Source: Acidimangrovimonas pyrenivorans
GTDB taxonomy: Bacteria > Pseudomonadota > Alphaproteobacteria > Rhodobacterales > Rhodobacteraceae
Direction: 5' to 3'
DNA length: 64,000 nt
Assembly: GCF_042643245.1 (NCBI RefSeq)
Contig: NZ_JBHRSK010000018.1
Span: 75,346-139,345, forward strand
The notes below the pieces were generated by a model, which made no database searches, was not told the DNA's origin, and saw only the letters and a list, made by a program, of their open reading frames with translations. This document shows, in pieces, positions 22,311-30,983 of the stretch (positions are counted from its first letter, which is position 1; every line of letters begins with the position of its first letter). The translations under genes were made by a program, and so were the position numbers.

Positions 22311-23459
22311 TCAGTCGAGATCGAGGCCGAAGGCGGCGGCGCAATGGAGCAGGAAGGATTCGGCCTCGGGGCTGGCGGCCTGGCCGGCGCGGCCGCAGAG
22401 CACCAGCCGGCTGCTGGCGTGCCTGCCGGCCAGCGGCCGGGTGACGAGGCGGCGGCCGTCATGGCTGATATCGCCGGCGGGCCGGGTGGCGAGCAGGGCG
22501 TAGCCGAGCCCCTGGGCGACCATGCCGCGCAGCATTTCCAGGCTGCGGGCGCGATAGGCGACCTGCGGTGTGCCGTGGCCCTCGAAGAGCGACAGGAAAT
22601 AGTCGCGCGAGGGCGGCACGTCGAGCAGCACCATCCGGCGCGGGGCGAGGTCTTCGAGCGCGATCTCCTCGGCCTGCGCCAGCGGATCGTCCGCGGCCAG
22701 CAGGACGTAGGGCGCCAGTTCGGCCAGCGTGACCCGGGTGACGTCGGGCGGCAGGCCGAGATCGTAGAGGAAGGCGAGCTCGATCGTGCCGTCGCGCAGC
22801 AGTTCCAGCAGTTGGCGCTGGTCGCCCTCGTGCAGGTCGAGCGCCACCGGCGCGCCGCCATCCTCCAGCTTGCGCAGCAGCTCGGGCAGCACGGCCGGGC
22901 CGAAGCTGGCGAGCGTGCCGAGGCGCAGCGGGTGCCCCTCGGCGTCGCGGTCCGGCGACAGCAGCCGCACCGGGGCGCTGTAGGCGCGGGCGGCATAGAC
23001 CAGCGGCGTGCCGCTTTCGGCGAGGTGGATATCGGCAACCTCGCCGATGAAGATGTGGTGGGTGCCGACCCGGTCCGACGATTTCACCCGGCAGTCGAAG
23101 GCGACCAGCGCGCCCTCGAGGCGGGGAGCGCCGGTGACCATCGGCACCGGCGTGGTGCAGGCGAACTTGTCGCCGCCCTCGGCCGGGCGGCGGCGGGCGA
23201 AGGTGTCGGCGACCGAACTCTGGTCGTCGCGCAGCACGTTGACGCAGAAGCAGCCGTTCTCGAGGATCGCGGCGGCGCTGGCCGACTGGTGGTGGACGCA
23301 GACCAGCATCGTCGGCGCGGCGCCGTCGGCCGAGATCGAGGACATGGCGGAGACGGTCACCCCGGCGCGGCCGGCCGGGCCGTCGGTCGTCACCACGTTG
23401 ACGGTGGCGGCGGCGCGGGCCATGCCCTGGAGGAAGCGGTCGCGGAGCGGGGCGGTCAT
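22311..23459 (-). CDS. Flavin reductase fused to a LysR-type effector-binding domain
   Basis: This protein of 382 residues has two unrelated domains in one uninterrupted frame. Residues 1 to about 165 form a HpaC-like flavin reductase (MARAAATVNVVTTDGPAGRAGVTVSAM, CVNVLRDDQSSVADTFARR, DRVGTHHIFIGEV). From about residue 175 there is a LysR-type substrate-binding domain (GTLASFGPAVLPELLRKLED, VLLDVPPSRDYFLSLFEG, MVAQGLGYALLATRP) without any DNA-binding helix-turn-helix. This part resembles the effector domain of the LysR at 18224–19153. It probably supplies reduced flavin to the HpaB-type oxygenase at 24699–26216. The sensor domain may couple reductase activity to substrate, as the MarR-like domain does in Acinetobacter 4-hydroxyphenylacetate reductase (analogy only). 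Confidence 0.85.
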   Translation of the reverse strand: MTAPLRDRFLQGMARAAATVNVVTTDGPAGRAGVTVSAMSSISADGAAPTMLVCVHHQSASAAAILENGCFCVNVLRDDQSSVADTFARRRPAEGGDKFACTTPVPMVTGAPRLEGALVAFDCRVKSSDRVGTHHIFIGEVADIHLAESGTPLVYAARAYSAPVRLLSPDRDAEGHPLRLGTLASFGPAVLPELLRKLEDGGAPVALDLHEGDQRQLLELLRDGTIELAFLYDLGLPPDVTRVTLAELAPYVLLAADDPLAQAEEIALEDLAPRRMVLLDVPPSRDYFLSLFEGHGTPQVAYRARSLEMLRGMVAQGLGYALLATRPAGDISHDGRRLVTRPLAGRHASSRLVLCGRAGQAASPEAESFLLHCAAAFGLDLD

Positions 23460-23493
23460 GGTCTCTGTCCCAGCCTTGATGCGGGCGGCGGCG

Positions 23494-23545
23494 GCGGGCG
23501 GTCTGCCCGCGCGGCCCCCCCGAGGATACTTGTGCCCAGAAGAAG
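23494..23545 (+). repeat. Hairpin-tail repeat, copy C
   Basis: A hairpin GCGGGC-GGTCT-GCCCGC (23494–23510) is followed by CCCCCGAGGATACTT…CCAGAAGAAG (23516–23545). It is a diverged copy in the 98-bp gap inside the oxygenase cluster, antisense to the genes. Confidence 0.6.
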
Positions 23546-23557
23546 ACAGAAGCGGCT

Positions 23558-24694
23558 TCATTCCGGGATTCGGGATGCGATGTAGCGGGCGAAGTCGTAA
23601 TTCGGTCGTTCGAGATGGGAAAGGGGGCCCGGGGCGGAAAGATCGGCGCAGAGGCCGCGATAGACCTTCTCGACGCAGCCCTTGTCCTCCTGGTTGACGG
23701 CATCGAGCAGCTCCTGCAGCCGGACGAAATGCTCCTGCGCCTTCGGGTCGGAAACGAATTCCGGCGCCAGGCCGCCGCCATAGGTGACGTTGACATGGCC
23801 CGGCCCGTCGGGCGTCAGGCTGAGATACCAGAAATAGCCCGGGCTGAGCGTGATCATCAGCGAGGGGTAGACCGAGATCAGCCAGGTGGTGCGGCGGGCA
23901 TCGCCCTGCAGGGTGGTGTTGGTCGGATGCGCCAGGGTCAGGTCGAGGGCGTCGTTCTTGAGGATGTAGTGGTAGTTGAAGCCGGGCTCGCCCTCGGGAC
24001 AGGTCATCTTCTCGAGATCGACGGTGTGGCCGATGGTGCCGGCATGGCAGACCGGCAGGTGGTAGCTTTCCATGAAGTTCTCGGCCAGCACCTTCCAGTT
24101 GGTCGCCCAGTGGAAGTCCTGGCGGAAGGCCTCGTGGTAATTCTCCATGTGGAAGTCGCCGACCAGCTGATCGAGGCGCGCCAGCGTCTGCTGCGGCGGC
24201 GGCGCGTCGGGGTTCAGCGTCACCATGATCCAGCCCAGCCAGTCGGTGCAGCGCACCTGTGGCAGCGCGGTGTCCTGCTTGCAGAAGCCCTCGTTGAGGG
24301 TCATCGCCGGGGCGCCGCGCAGGCTGCCATCGAGGTTGTAGGTCCAGGCATGGTAGGGGCAGACGATGGCGCGGGTATTGCCGCGGCCGTCCAGCAGGGT
24401 CGACATCCGGTGGCGGCAGACATTCGACAGCGCCCGCAACTGCCCGTCGCGGTCGCGCAGGACGATGATCGGCTCGCCGGCGATCTCCATCGTCAGGTAG
24501 TCGCCGGGATCGGGCAGCGTGTCGGCCCGGCCGGCGCAGAGCCATTCCCTGGCGAAGATGTGCTCCTGCTCCTGGGCGAGGAACTCGGGCGAGGTATAGA
24601 CCGATTTCGGCATCGCCCGCGCCCGCTCGAAGGGGGCGGCGACATTGGCGCGCAACTCGTCGATCGGGCGCAGGCCGGGTTCGGGGCGGATCAT
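23558..24694 (-). CDS. Rieske-type aromatic ring-hydroxylating oxygenase, alpha subunit
   Basis: This oxygenase component has 378 residues. The Rieske 2Fe-2S site is CRHRMSTLL…IVCPYHAWTYN (CxH-x16-CxxH) at about residues 90–112. The catalytic domain has NWKVLAENFMESYHLPVCHAGT, which gives two His ligands of the mononuclear iron and the bridging acidic region. It is in the range of choline/carnitine-type and small aromatic oxygenases. No dedicated ferredoxin or reductase gene is next to it, so the electron donor is unknown. The start lies four bases after the HpaB-type stop codon (TAGTGCCATG), implying coupling. Confidence 0.9.
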   Translation of the reverse strand: MIRPEPGLRPIDELRANVAAPFERARAMPKSVYTSPEFLAQEQEHIFAREWLCAGRADTLPDPGDYLTMEIAGEPIIVLRDRDGQLRALSNVCRHRMSTLLDGRGNTRAIVCPYHAWTYNLDGSLRGAPAMTLNEGFCKQDTALPQVRCTDWLGWIMVTLNPDAPPPQQTLARLDQLVGDFHMENYHEAFRQDFHWATNWKVLAENFMESYHLPVCHAGTIGHTVDLEKMTCPEGEPGFNYHYILKNDALDLTLAHPTNTTLQGDARRTTWLISVYPSLMITLSPGYFWYLSLTPDGPGHVNVTYGGGLAPEFVSDPKAQEHFVRLQELLDAVNQEDKGCVEKVYRGLCADLSAPGPLSHLERPNYDFARYIASRIPE

Positions 24695-24698
24695 GGCA

Positions 24699-26216
24699 CT
24701 ACTCCGCCGCCTTGGGCTTGCCGGTGTCGAACCATTTCGACACCGCCGAGTCGCCGGGGGTCCGTGTCGTCGGGCCCATGACGTTGTCGGACAGGTCCGC
24801 CGCCTTGCGGACGAAGTCGAGCGGGCCGTCCCAGTCGAAATTGCGGTAGACCGCGGCAAGGTGGGCGAAGGGCGGCGACTGGGCGAAAAGCTGGAAGGTC
24901 AGCCGGTGGCCGGCATAGTCGGAATTGAGCAGGTCGCGGGCGAAGGCCAGCAGCTTGCGGCGATCGTCGGCGACCCAGTCCTCGTTGACGGTGTAGAATT
25001 TCTCCAGCCACGGCGCGGTCTCGGGGGCGCGGAAGGCGGCGGCGTCGGGGGTGACGCAGACCTGGCCGCCGCAAAGCTCGCGCGCGATGTGGATCATCTC
25101 GTGCAGCTGGCTGCAGGCCAGCACCCGGCCGGTATAGAGCAGCGACTGGTTCGGCATCAGCAGCCCGGCCGGGCTTTTCTCGGCCAGGGCGATCGAGGCG
25201 GTCAGGTGGGCGTTGATCCCCTCGCGGTAGACGGCGAGCTGGGCCAGCTTCTCCTGCACCGCCTGCTGCTTGTCGAGCCCGGTCTGGCGGGCGTTGAACA
25301 GCGCCGCGCCGATCAGCATGTCGGCCAGCTTGAGGTTGCGCTGGACGAAGGCGAAGGCGGAGTAGCGGTGCAGGGTGGCGCGGATGAACATCGCCGCCTT
25401 GGTGTGGCGGTAGAACAGCACGTTCTCCCACGGGATCAGCACGTCGTCGAAGATCACCAGCGTGTCGACCTCGTCGAACCGGTTCGCCAGCGGATAGTCC
25501 TCGGCCGGGGCGCGGCCGGCGAAACCGGTGCGGCAGATGAACTTCAGCCCCGGCGAGCCGAGATCGCAGATGAAGCCGACGGCGTAATCCGACAGCGCGT
25601 CATTGCCCCAGTTGGCGATGGTCGGCTTGGTGAAGGCCTGGTTGGCATAGGCGGCGGCGGTCTCGTACTTGGCGCCGCGGACGACGATGCCGGCATCGGT
25701 CTCCCTGACCACGTGCAGCAGCATGTCCGGGTCCTGCTCCTGCGGCGGTTTCGAACGGTCGCCCTTGGGGTCGGTATTGGCCGAGACGTGGAACGGGTCG
25801 GCGTGCAGCACCTTGTGGATGTGGGTCTCGATGTTACGCGCGAATTGCGGGTCGATCTCGGCCAGCACGTCGGCGCCGTCATAGAGCGACCACATCTCGC
25901 CCACCGTCTCGTCGCCGACCCGGGTGACGACGCCGCCGATGGTCTCCATCATCGTGTCGGTGGCCCGGCGCTTGGCCCACCAGTCGTCCTGGCTGAAGGG
26001 CAGCGCATTGCCGATGGCGTTGACCTCGTCTCCGTCGCGCACCGTCATCACCGGCGCCGTCTCGGGATCGTACTGCATGTCGTAGATCCGCGCCCGGATA
26101 TCGACCAGCGGCTTGAACATCGGGTGGCTGGTGACGTCCGTCACGCGCTCGCCGTTGACATGGACTTCGCGCCCGTCACGGATCGAAGCACGGTATTCTT
26201 CGCCGGTGCGGATCAT
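24699..26216 (-). CDS. HpaB-type FADH2-dependent monooxygenase
   Basis: This protein of 505 residues belongs to the 4-hydroxyphenylacetate 3-monooxygenase oxygenase family (acyl-CoA dehydrogenase-like fold). It starts MIRTGEEYRASIRDGREVHV and has HVVRETDAGIVVRGAKYETAAAYAN, DTLVIFDDVLIPWENVLFYR and LCGGQVCVTPD, all typical of HpaB. It hydroxylates phenolic or heteroaromatic rings using reduced flavin from a partner, here probably the reductase fusion two genes downstream. The true substrate is not known; relatives act on hydroxyphenylacetate, chlorophenols and pyrrole-2-carboxylate. GGAGAGG precedes the start. It is the first gene of the cluster. Confidence 0.88.
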   Translation of the reverse strand: MIRTGEEYRASIRDGREVHVNGERVTDVTSHPMFKPLVDIRARIYDMQYDPETAPVMTVRDGDEVNAIGNALPFSQDDWWAKRRATDTMMETIGGVVTRVGDETVGEMWSLYDGADVLAEIDPQFARNIETHIHKVLHADPFHVSANTDPKGDRSKPPQEQDPDMLLHVVRETDAGIVVRGAKYETAAAYANQAFTKPTIANWGNDALSDYAVGFICDLGSPGLKFICRTGFAGRAPAEDYPLANRFDEVDTLVIFDDVLIPWENVLFYRHTKAAMFIRATLHRYSAFAFVQRNLKLADMLIGAALFNARQTGLDKQQAVQEKLAQLAVYREGINAHLTASIALAEKSPAGLLMPNQSLLYTGRVLACSQLHEMIHIARELCGGQVCVTPDAAAFRAPETAPWLEKFYTVNEDWVADDRRKLLAFARDLLNSDYAGHRLTFQLFAQSPPFAHLAAVYRNFDWDGPLDFVRKAADLSDNVMGPTTRTPGDSAVSKWFDTGKPKAAE

Positions 26217-26435
26217 CGGCCTCTCCTTCTGGTCTTCCGGGGGTGTGACGGTTCGCGCGCGCCACGGCGCCATCCTGCCGCGAAACGCTATTCGGAAAAA
26301 GAAAACATTGCCTCTGACCGGACAAGATTTTGCCTAATCGACAACGACTGACGCAAAAGCGATGGCACAGAGGATGTAATCTGCCGTAACATTTCCCAGA
26401 TAGATTGACGTGCATTTCCCCGTGGGAGGGTTCCG

Positions 26436-27512
26436 ATGGCCGATTTCGAGGCGCAGATCCGGGAAAGTCAGGATCAGGTGGCCAAGACGCAGACGCAGAT
26501 CGCCGAACTGACCGGCCGGATCGAGGCGGCGCGCAGCAAGCTGGAAGCGGGCGGCGACATCTCGATCGACATCGAGACCGCGACGCTGGATGACGTCCAC
26601 CGCCATACCGAGGCGATGAACGCCAATATCGCCGAGCTGATCATGGGCCTGGACGACGTCACCGCCGGATTCTCGCGCGATTTCGACGAGATGCGCTCGA
26701 AGACCGGCTGGGAAAGCTTCGTCGGCCTCTTCGCCCGCCACAAGTCCGAGGCGATGCGCCAGGAACGGCTGCGCGCGGCCAGCATCGACGACAAGCTGCA
26801 AGACCTGATCTCCAAGTCCGACGTCATCGTCAAGCTGCTGCAAAGCCAGCTCGACATGCTCAACCAGCAGAAGGACAAGGTCGAGGCCAACCTGACCGAC
26901 ACCCTGACCGACCGCGAGACCACGGTCGGCGACCTGGAAGCGGTGCGGGCCGAGATCGTCGCGCTCGACCCGAAGATCATCGAGCTCGAGAACCGCATCG
27001 CCGTCGAGCAGGACGCGGCCGAGCGGACGCGGCTCGAGACCGAGCTGGCCGAACTCAACACCCGCTACAACGCCCTGGCCCAGGACGAACAGGTCAAGCT
27101 GGCCAAGTCGCAGACGCTGGAACGCTATATCGAGAAGGGCAAGACCTGGGTCGACAGCTTGCAGAACCAGGCGGCGACCCAGATGGTGCTGATCAACAAG
27201 CTGCAGACCGACACCAACCAGCGGGTGGTGCTCTACGACGCGCTGACCAAGTCGCTCAAGACCGCGCAGCAGCAGGACGTCGCCCACCGCATCAACGAGA
27301 TCGGCGTCCAGACCGATCAGGAAGCGCAGGCGGCGATGGCGGCGATCGGCACCGCCACCAACGACCGCATGGCCGAGATGATGGAGGCACATGAGGACCA
27401 CATGGTCTTCGCCCGCAAGGTGCTGGCGCAGAAGGCCAAGGCGGACGAACGCTTCGCCCGCCGCTTCGCCGCCATCGTCGAGAAGCACGACAAGAATCTC
27501 TACGGCGAATAA
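26436..27512 (+). CDS. Predicted coiled-coil protein, first gene of an AAA+ operon
   Basis: This protein of 358 residues is almost wholly helical and charged, with heptad-like coiled coils at about residues 1–40, 110–270 and 290–350 (for example ELENRIAVEQDAAERTRLE). There is no signal peptide, membrane segment or enzyme motif. A region GWESFVGLFARHKSEAMRQERL near residue 90 breaks the coil. Length and composition recall TelA/KlaA-type proteins, but I do not see enough shared motif to assign it. GGGAGG precedes the start. The next gene starts at the base after its stop, so the two products are probably coupled partners. Confidence 0.75.
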   Translation: MADFEAQIRESQDQVAKTQTQIAELTGRIEAARSKLEAGGDISIDIETATLDDVHRHTEAMNANIAELIMGLDDVTAGFSRDFDEMRSKTGWESFVGLFARHKSEAMRQERLRAASIDDKLQDLISKSDVIVKLLQSQLDMLNQQKDKVEANLTDTLTDRETTVGDLEAVRAEIVALDPKIIELENRIAVEQDAAERTRLETELAELNTRYNALAQDEQVKLAKSQTLERYIEKGKTWVDSLQNQAATQMVLINKLQTDTNQRVVLYDALTKSLKTAQQQDVAHRINEIGVQTDQEAQAAMAAIGTATNDRMAEMMEAHEDHMVFARKVLAQKAKADERFARRFAAIVEKHDKNLYGE

Positions 27513-28655
27513 GTGGCCCAGACCGATGTCACCAAGGCGCTGACCGCCGACCACGCCGCGCTTTACGACACGCTGGTGGCGCGGCGCTATTTCGCCAAGT
27601 TCGAGCGCATCACCGGCCATCTCGCCCAGGTCGCGGCCGAGATGGAGGCCGAGGGCCGGCTTGGCCGGGCCGAGCTGCGCATCGTCGGCGACTACGTCAC
27701 CGCGCTGGCCCGCAGCTTCGCCGCGCTCGGCCACAAGTACCTGATGACCGGCCGGATCGAGGGCGCGGCGCCGGGCCAGCTGACCATCGACCGGCACGAA
27801 AGCGGCTTCCCGGTGTTCCAGGAACTGCTGGTGATGGCGAACGACGCCCAGCAGGCGGGCCGCCACCTTGCCGCCCTGCCCTCGGAGGCCGAGCTCAAGG
27901 ACGACATGATCCGCCAGATCGTCGGCCAGCTGACGATCCCGACCCAGCTGCAATACGTCCTGTCGCAGCGGCTCTATTACGAGGCGCTGGACGCCGGCGG
28001 GCTGTTCTGGGCCCGCAACGATCCCGATTATCTGTGGCTGGCCGATGTCGGCCCCGACCGGCGCCGCTACCTGCTGCACTGGGCGGTCTACGACGCCCAG
28101 GTCAACCTGCCGGTGATCTACCTGATGGAGGTCGAGGATAGCGGCCGCGACGCCCTGCCCAGGGACCGCCGCCGCTGGCCCCGGGCGCAAAGCGCGCTGA
28201 TGGCGCAATCGCTCGACGGGCTCAAGCTGGTGACCATCGCGCAGGGGTTCGACCGCGATTTCGACGACCTCCACCCCAAGCACCTGCGCCGGATCCATCT
28301 CGGCCCGATGTATTCCCACGCCTTCACCCTGCAATCCGGTCCGATCCGCGAGGTGCTGGAGCAGGCGGCGGGCGCCGAGGGCGAGGACTGGGCCCTGGCC
28401 TGGACCGTCGAGGACCTCGAAAGCGCAAGGGTGGAAGAGGAGAAATCCGGCTGGTTCTCCTCGGTCGAGCGCGAGGTCTTCGCCCTCGACCCGTTCTCCG
28501 GCCGCGGCGCCGAGACCGGCGCCACCCGCACCGACCGCGCCATCATCCTGCCCGAGCGCCCGTTCCAGGTGCTGGCCGAAAAGAACCCCGAGGGCTTCCA
28601 CGCGGTGCGCAAGTTCGTCGTCGGCGCCGGCGGCAAGGTGCTGAGCTACAGGTGA
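27513..28655 (+). CDS. Uncharacterised soluble protein of the AAA+ operon
   Basis: This protein of 380 residues starts with GTG directly after the previous stop (TAAGTG). I recognise no domain. The N-terminal third looks helical (ALYDTLVARRYFAKFERITGHLAQVAAEM). The middle has QYVLSQRLYYEALDAGGLFWARNDPDY and RRYLLHWAVYDAQVNLPVIYLMEV, and the C-terminus is mixed and acidic. There is no signal peptide or membrane segment. Its strict position between the coiled-coil gene and the ATPase gene suggests a substrate adaptor or assembly partner, which is inference. Confidence 0.75.
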   Translation: MAQTDVTKALTADHAALYDTLVARRYFAKFERITGHLAQVAAEMEAEGRLGRAELRIVGDYVTALARSFAALGHKYLMTGRIEGAAPGQLTIDRHESGFPVFQELLVMANDAQQAGRHLAALPSEAELKDDMIRQIVGQLTIPTQLQYVLSQRLYYEALDAGGLFWARNDPDYLWLADVGPDRRRYLLHWAVYDAQVNLPVIYLMEVEDSGRDALPRDRRRWPRAQSALMAQSLDGLKLVTIAQGFDRDFDDLHPKHLRRIHLGPMYSHAFTLQSGPIREVLEQAAGAEGEDWALAWTVEDLESARVEEEKSGWFSSVEREVFALDPFSGRGAETGATRTDRAIILPERPFQVLAEKNPEGFHAVRKFVVGAGGKVLSYR

Positions 28656-28698
28656 TGCCGATGGCCGTATTCAGACAGAAGATGACGAGGAACCGCGC

Positions 28699-30639
28699 AT
28701 GAGCCGTCCGAGCGACCAGATGGAGCTGCGCGAGGCCGACATCCGCAAGCATTACGGCGAGGCGCTGTCGCTGCTCGAAGGGCTGGACCATGCGCCGCGG
28801 CTGGCCGCCGCAAGGGCGACGACAGCCGCGAAGCTGGAGGAGCGTTCGCCCGGGATCGGCACCCGGCGGCGGTTCCGCTCGACCACGCCGGGGCTGGTGA
28901 CGCGTTCGACGGCGCGGCCCGAGGGGGTGCGGCTGCTCGACCGGATCGAGGCCACCGCCGAGGACGGGCTGATCGCGCCCTTGCAGGCGGCGGTGTTGCA
29001 GGCGCTGCGCCGCGGGCTGGCGATTTCGATGGCGATGGGCGAGCAGTTTTCCGACGCCACCGGCCTGACCGAGCTCAAGCGCGCCAATCTGGAAGGCCGC
29101 TTGCCCGACGCCCGCCGGGCCGCGTTCACCGAGCTGCTGGCGGCCGAGGCGCTGGCCTGCCTGCATGTCTTCGGCAACGCCACCGCCTTTCTGCTGGCGC
29201 CGCATCTCGGCGGGTTGAGCGTCGAAGTGGGTGAGGTCGAGGAGGTGCTGACCGACAACGCGCAATTGGCGCTGCGCGGCGTGCTGTGGGAGCTCGACCA
29301 GGACATCGCCGCCTTCGATGGCGACGCCGCGCGACTGGTGGCGACGGTCGCCGCCTTTGCCGAGCAGCTGATGGAGAAGGTCGCGCTGCGGGCCCGGACC
29401 GCGCCGCGGCTGGGGGCCTTCACCGGGGCGCATTACCGGGTCGAGGCCGACGATTTCGCCATCGCCGGCTTCCAGCCCGCCCGCAAGGCCCGCGGCCCGG
29501 CCCTGTCGATGGCCTTCAAGAAGCCCGAGCAGGTGGTCGGCAACCACATCGCCAAGTACCAGGCGATGAAGCTGGCCAAGATGCTGATGGCCTATGATTT
29601 CGAGCGCCGGCTCAATCCCTTCGCCGAGCTGGGCGGCTTCATCTTCACCTTCATGGGCGACGGCGCGCCGGGCACCGGCAAGACGACGCTGATCCAGATG
29701 ATGGCCGGGCTGCTGAACGACTACTGCCAGGCGGCGGGCTATCCCTTCCGCTACCGCAATTTCTCGATCGACCAGATCGACAGCTACCAGGGCAAGTCGG
29801 GCCAGAACGCCAAGGCCTTCGTCCAGGACATCCTCGACCCGACGGTGATCGGCTTCGGCACCATCGACGATATCGACCAGATCGCCGGCAAGCGCGGCGA
29901 CCGGCAGAGCTCGGCCGGCCAGCAGGAAGTCACCGCCGTGTTCATGGAGGCCTTCGCCGGTGCCAATACCGTGGTGCGCGGCAACTGCTCCTTCGGCATG
30001 TTCTCGAACTACCCCGAGAATGTCGACGACGCCCTGCGCCAGCGCGCCGGCGCCCGGTTCCTCGTTGACGGGCCGCAGAGCCGCGAGGATTACATCGACA
30101 TCCTCGCCCTGCTCTTGGGCAAGGGCCACGACATCCCGCTGGGCGAGCATGACCTCTACGCCGCGCAGGCGCTGCAACGGGCGGTATCGCGCAGCCTCAA
30201 AGCCCATGGACGGCCGCAGGAGGCCGGGCTGCTGAAGGTCTGGCAGGAGGTCGAGGCCCGGATCGGGCGGCTCGACACGCTGGCGAAACTGGGGACCTAC
30301 CTCAAGGCGATCCAGCAGGTCGACGACCGCTTCACCGGCCGGGCGATCAAGAACATCACCGATGCGGTCAAGCTGCGGGCGCTGGATTTCGAGCTGCCGG
30401 ACGAGTGGATGGAGCGGCCCGAGCTGTTCCTGTTCAAGCCCTACGAGGACAAGCTGACCCTGCTGCGCGACATGGCCCGGCCGATCACCGCCGAGATGGT
30501 GGTGCAGGAGATCAACCGCTACGCCGATAGCGAGTTCCGTTATGCCGATACCTCGGACGAGGCGGCGATCGCGGCGATGGTGCGCGAGATGGAGCGGATG
30601 GAAGAGGCCAAGCGGCGCTACCAGGGGGGCGGGGCATGA
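28699..30639 (+). CDS. AAA+ ATPase of an uncharacterised operon
   Basis: This cytoplasmic ATPase has 646 residues. The first 300 or so are a specific helical domain without known motif. The AAA+ core follows: Walker A GAPGTGKTTL at about residues 321–330, Walker B region FGTIDDIDQIAG at about 386–397, sensor-1-like FGMFSNYPENV, and an arginine-finger-like ALRQRAGARF near residue 444. The C-terminal 150 residues form a helical lid. AGGA lies seven bases before ATG 28699. It is not a close match to ClpX, FtsH, MoxR or RavA as I know them. The stop overlaps the next start (ATGA). Confidence 0.85.
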   Translation: MSRPSDQMELREADIRKHYGEALSLLEGLDHAPRLAAARATTAAKLEERSPGIGTRRRFRSTTPGLVTRSTARPEGVRLLDRIEATAEDGLIAPLQAAVLQALRRGLAISMAMGEQFSDATGLTELKRANLEGRLPDARRAAFTELLAAEALACLHVFGNATAFLLAPHLGGLSVEVGEVEEVLTDNAQLALRGVLWELDQDIAAFDGDAARLVATVAAFAEQLMEKVALRARTAPRLGAFTGAHYRVEADDFAIAGFQPARKARGPALSMAFKKPEQVVGNHIAKYQAMKLAKMLMAYDFERRLNPFAELGGFIFTFMGDGAPGTGKTTLIQMMAGLLNDYCQAAGYPFRYRNFSIDQIDSYQGKSGQNAKAFVQDILDPTVIGFGTIDDIDQIAGKRGDRQSSAGQQEVTAVFMEAFAGANTVVRGNCSFGMFSNYPENVDDALRQRAGARFLVDGPQSREDYIDILALLLGKGHDIPLGEHDLYAAQALQRAVSRSLKAHGRPQEAGLLKVWQEVEARIGRLDTLAKLGTYLKAIQQVDDRFTGRAIKNITDAVKLRALDFELPDEWMERPELFLFKPYEDKLTLLRDMARPITAEMVVQEINRYADSEFRYADTSDEAAIAAMVREMERMEEAKRRYQGGGA

Positions 30640-30983
30640 GCGGGTTGCAGGCCCTCGGCATCAGCGGCGCGGTGCTGGTGCCGGTGATCGTGCTGGTGCT
30701 GCTCGCCGTCGCCACGCCGCGGCTGCTGGCCCGGGTCGTCGGCCGCGGCGCCCGGGCGGCGGCGGTCAACCTGACGCTTTCGGCGCTGCTGCTGACCGTG
30801 GTCTCGGGCGGCTACTTCGCCGTCGATTACCTGCTGCGCGACCCGCGCGTGCTGGGCGCTCTCGGCGCTCGGCCGGTCTCGGCGCTGGCGCATTTCGGCT
30901 GGCTCGGGCTGATGGCGGGGCTGGTCTGGGGACCGGTGATGTTGCTGTCGCTCACCGCCCTGCCGCAACAAGGGGGGCGATGA
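30636..30983 (+). CDS. Small integral membrane protein
   Basis: This 115-residue protein has three predicted membrane helices: about residues 8–26 (ISGAVLVPVIVLVLLAVA), 40–62 (AVNLTLSALLLTVVSGGYFA) and 85–107 (FGWLGLMAGLVWGPVMLLSL). No catalytic motif is visible. It overlaps the ATPase stop by four bases and its own stop lies inside the start codons of the next gene. The membrane location of this and two later products suggests the ATPase acts at the inner membrane. Confidence 0.75.
   Translation: MSGLQALGISGAVLVPVIVLVLLAVATPRLLARVVGRGARAAAVNLTLSALLLTVVSGGYFAVDYLLRDPRVLGALGARPVSALAHFGWLGLMAGLVWGPVMLLSLTALPQQGGR

Noticed and set aside
26217..26435. Sigma-54-type promoter in the divergent region before the HpaB-type gene
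   Set aside because: A TGGCAC is present near 26362, but the required TTGC at the right distance is missing.
26436..27512. Assignment of the coiled-coil protein as tellurite-resistance TelA/KlaA
   Set aside because: Length and helical composition fit, but I could not find shared motifs by eye and the neighbours are not those of known tellurite operons.
30542..30979. Upstream extension of the low-G+C gene frame
   Set aside because: The frame is open into the ATPase and small membrane-protein genes, but composition changes sharply at 30980, where an ATG with an AGGGGGG box gives a membrane-anchored start.
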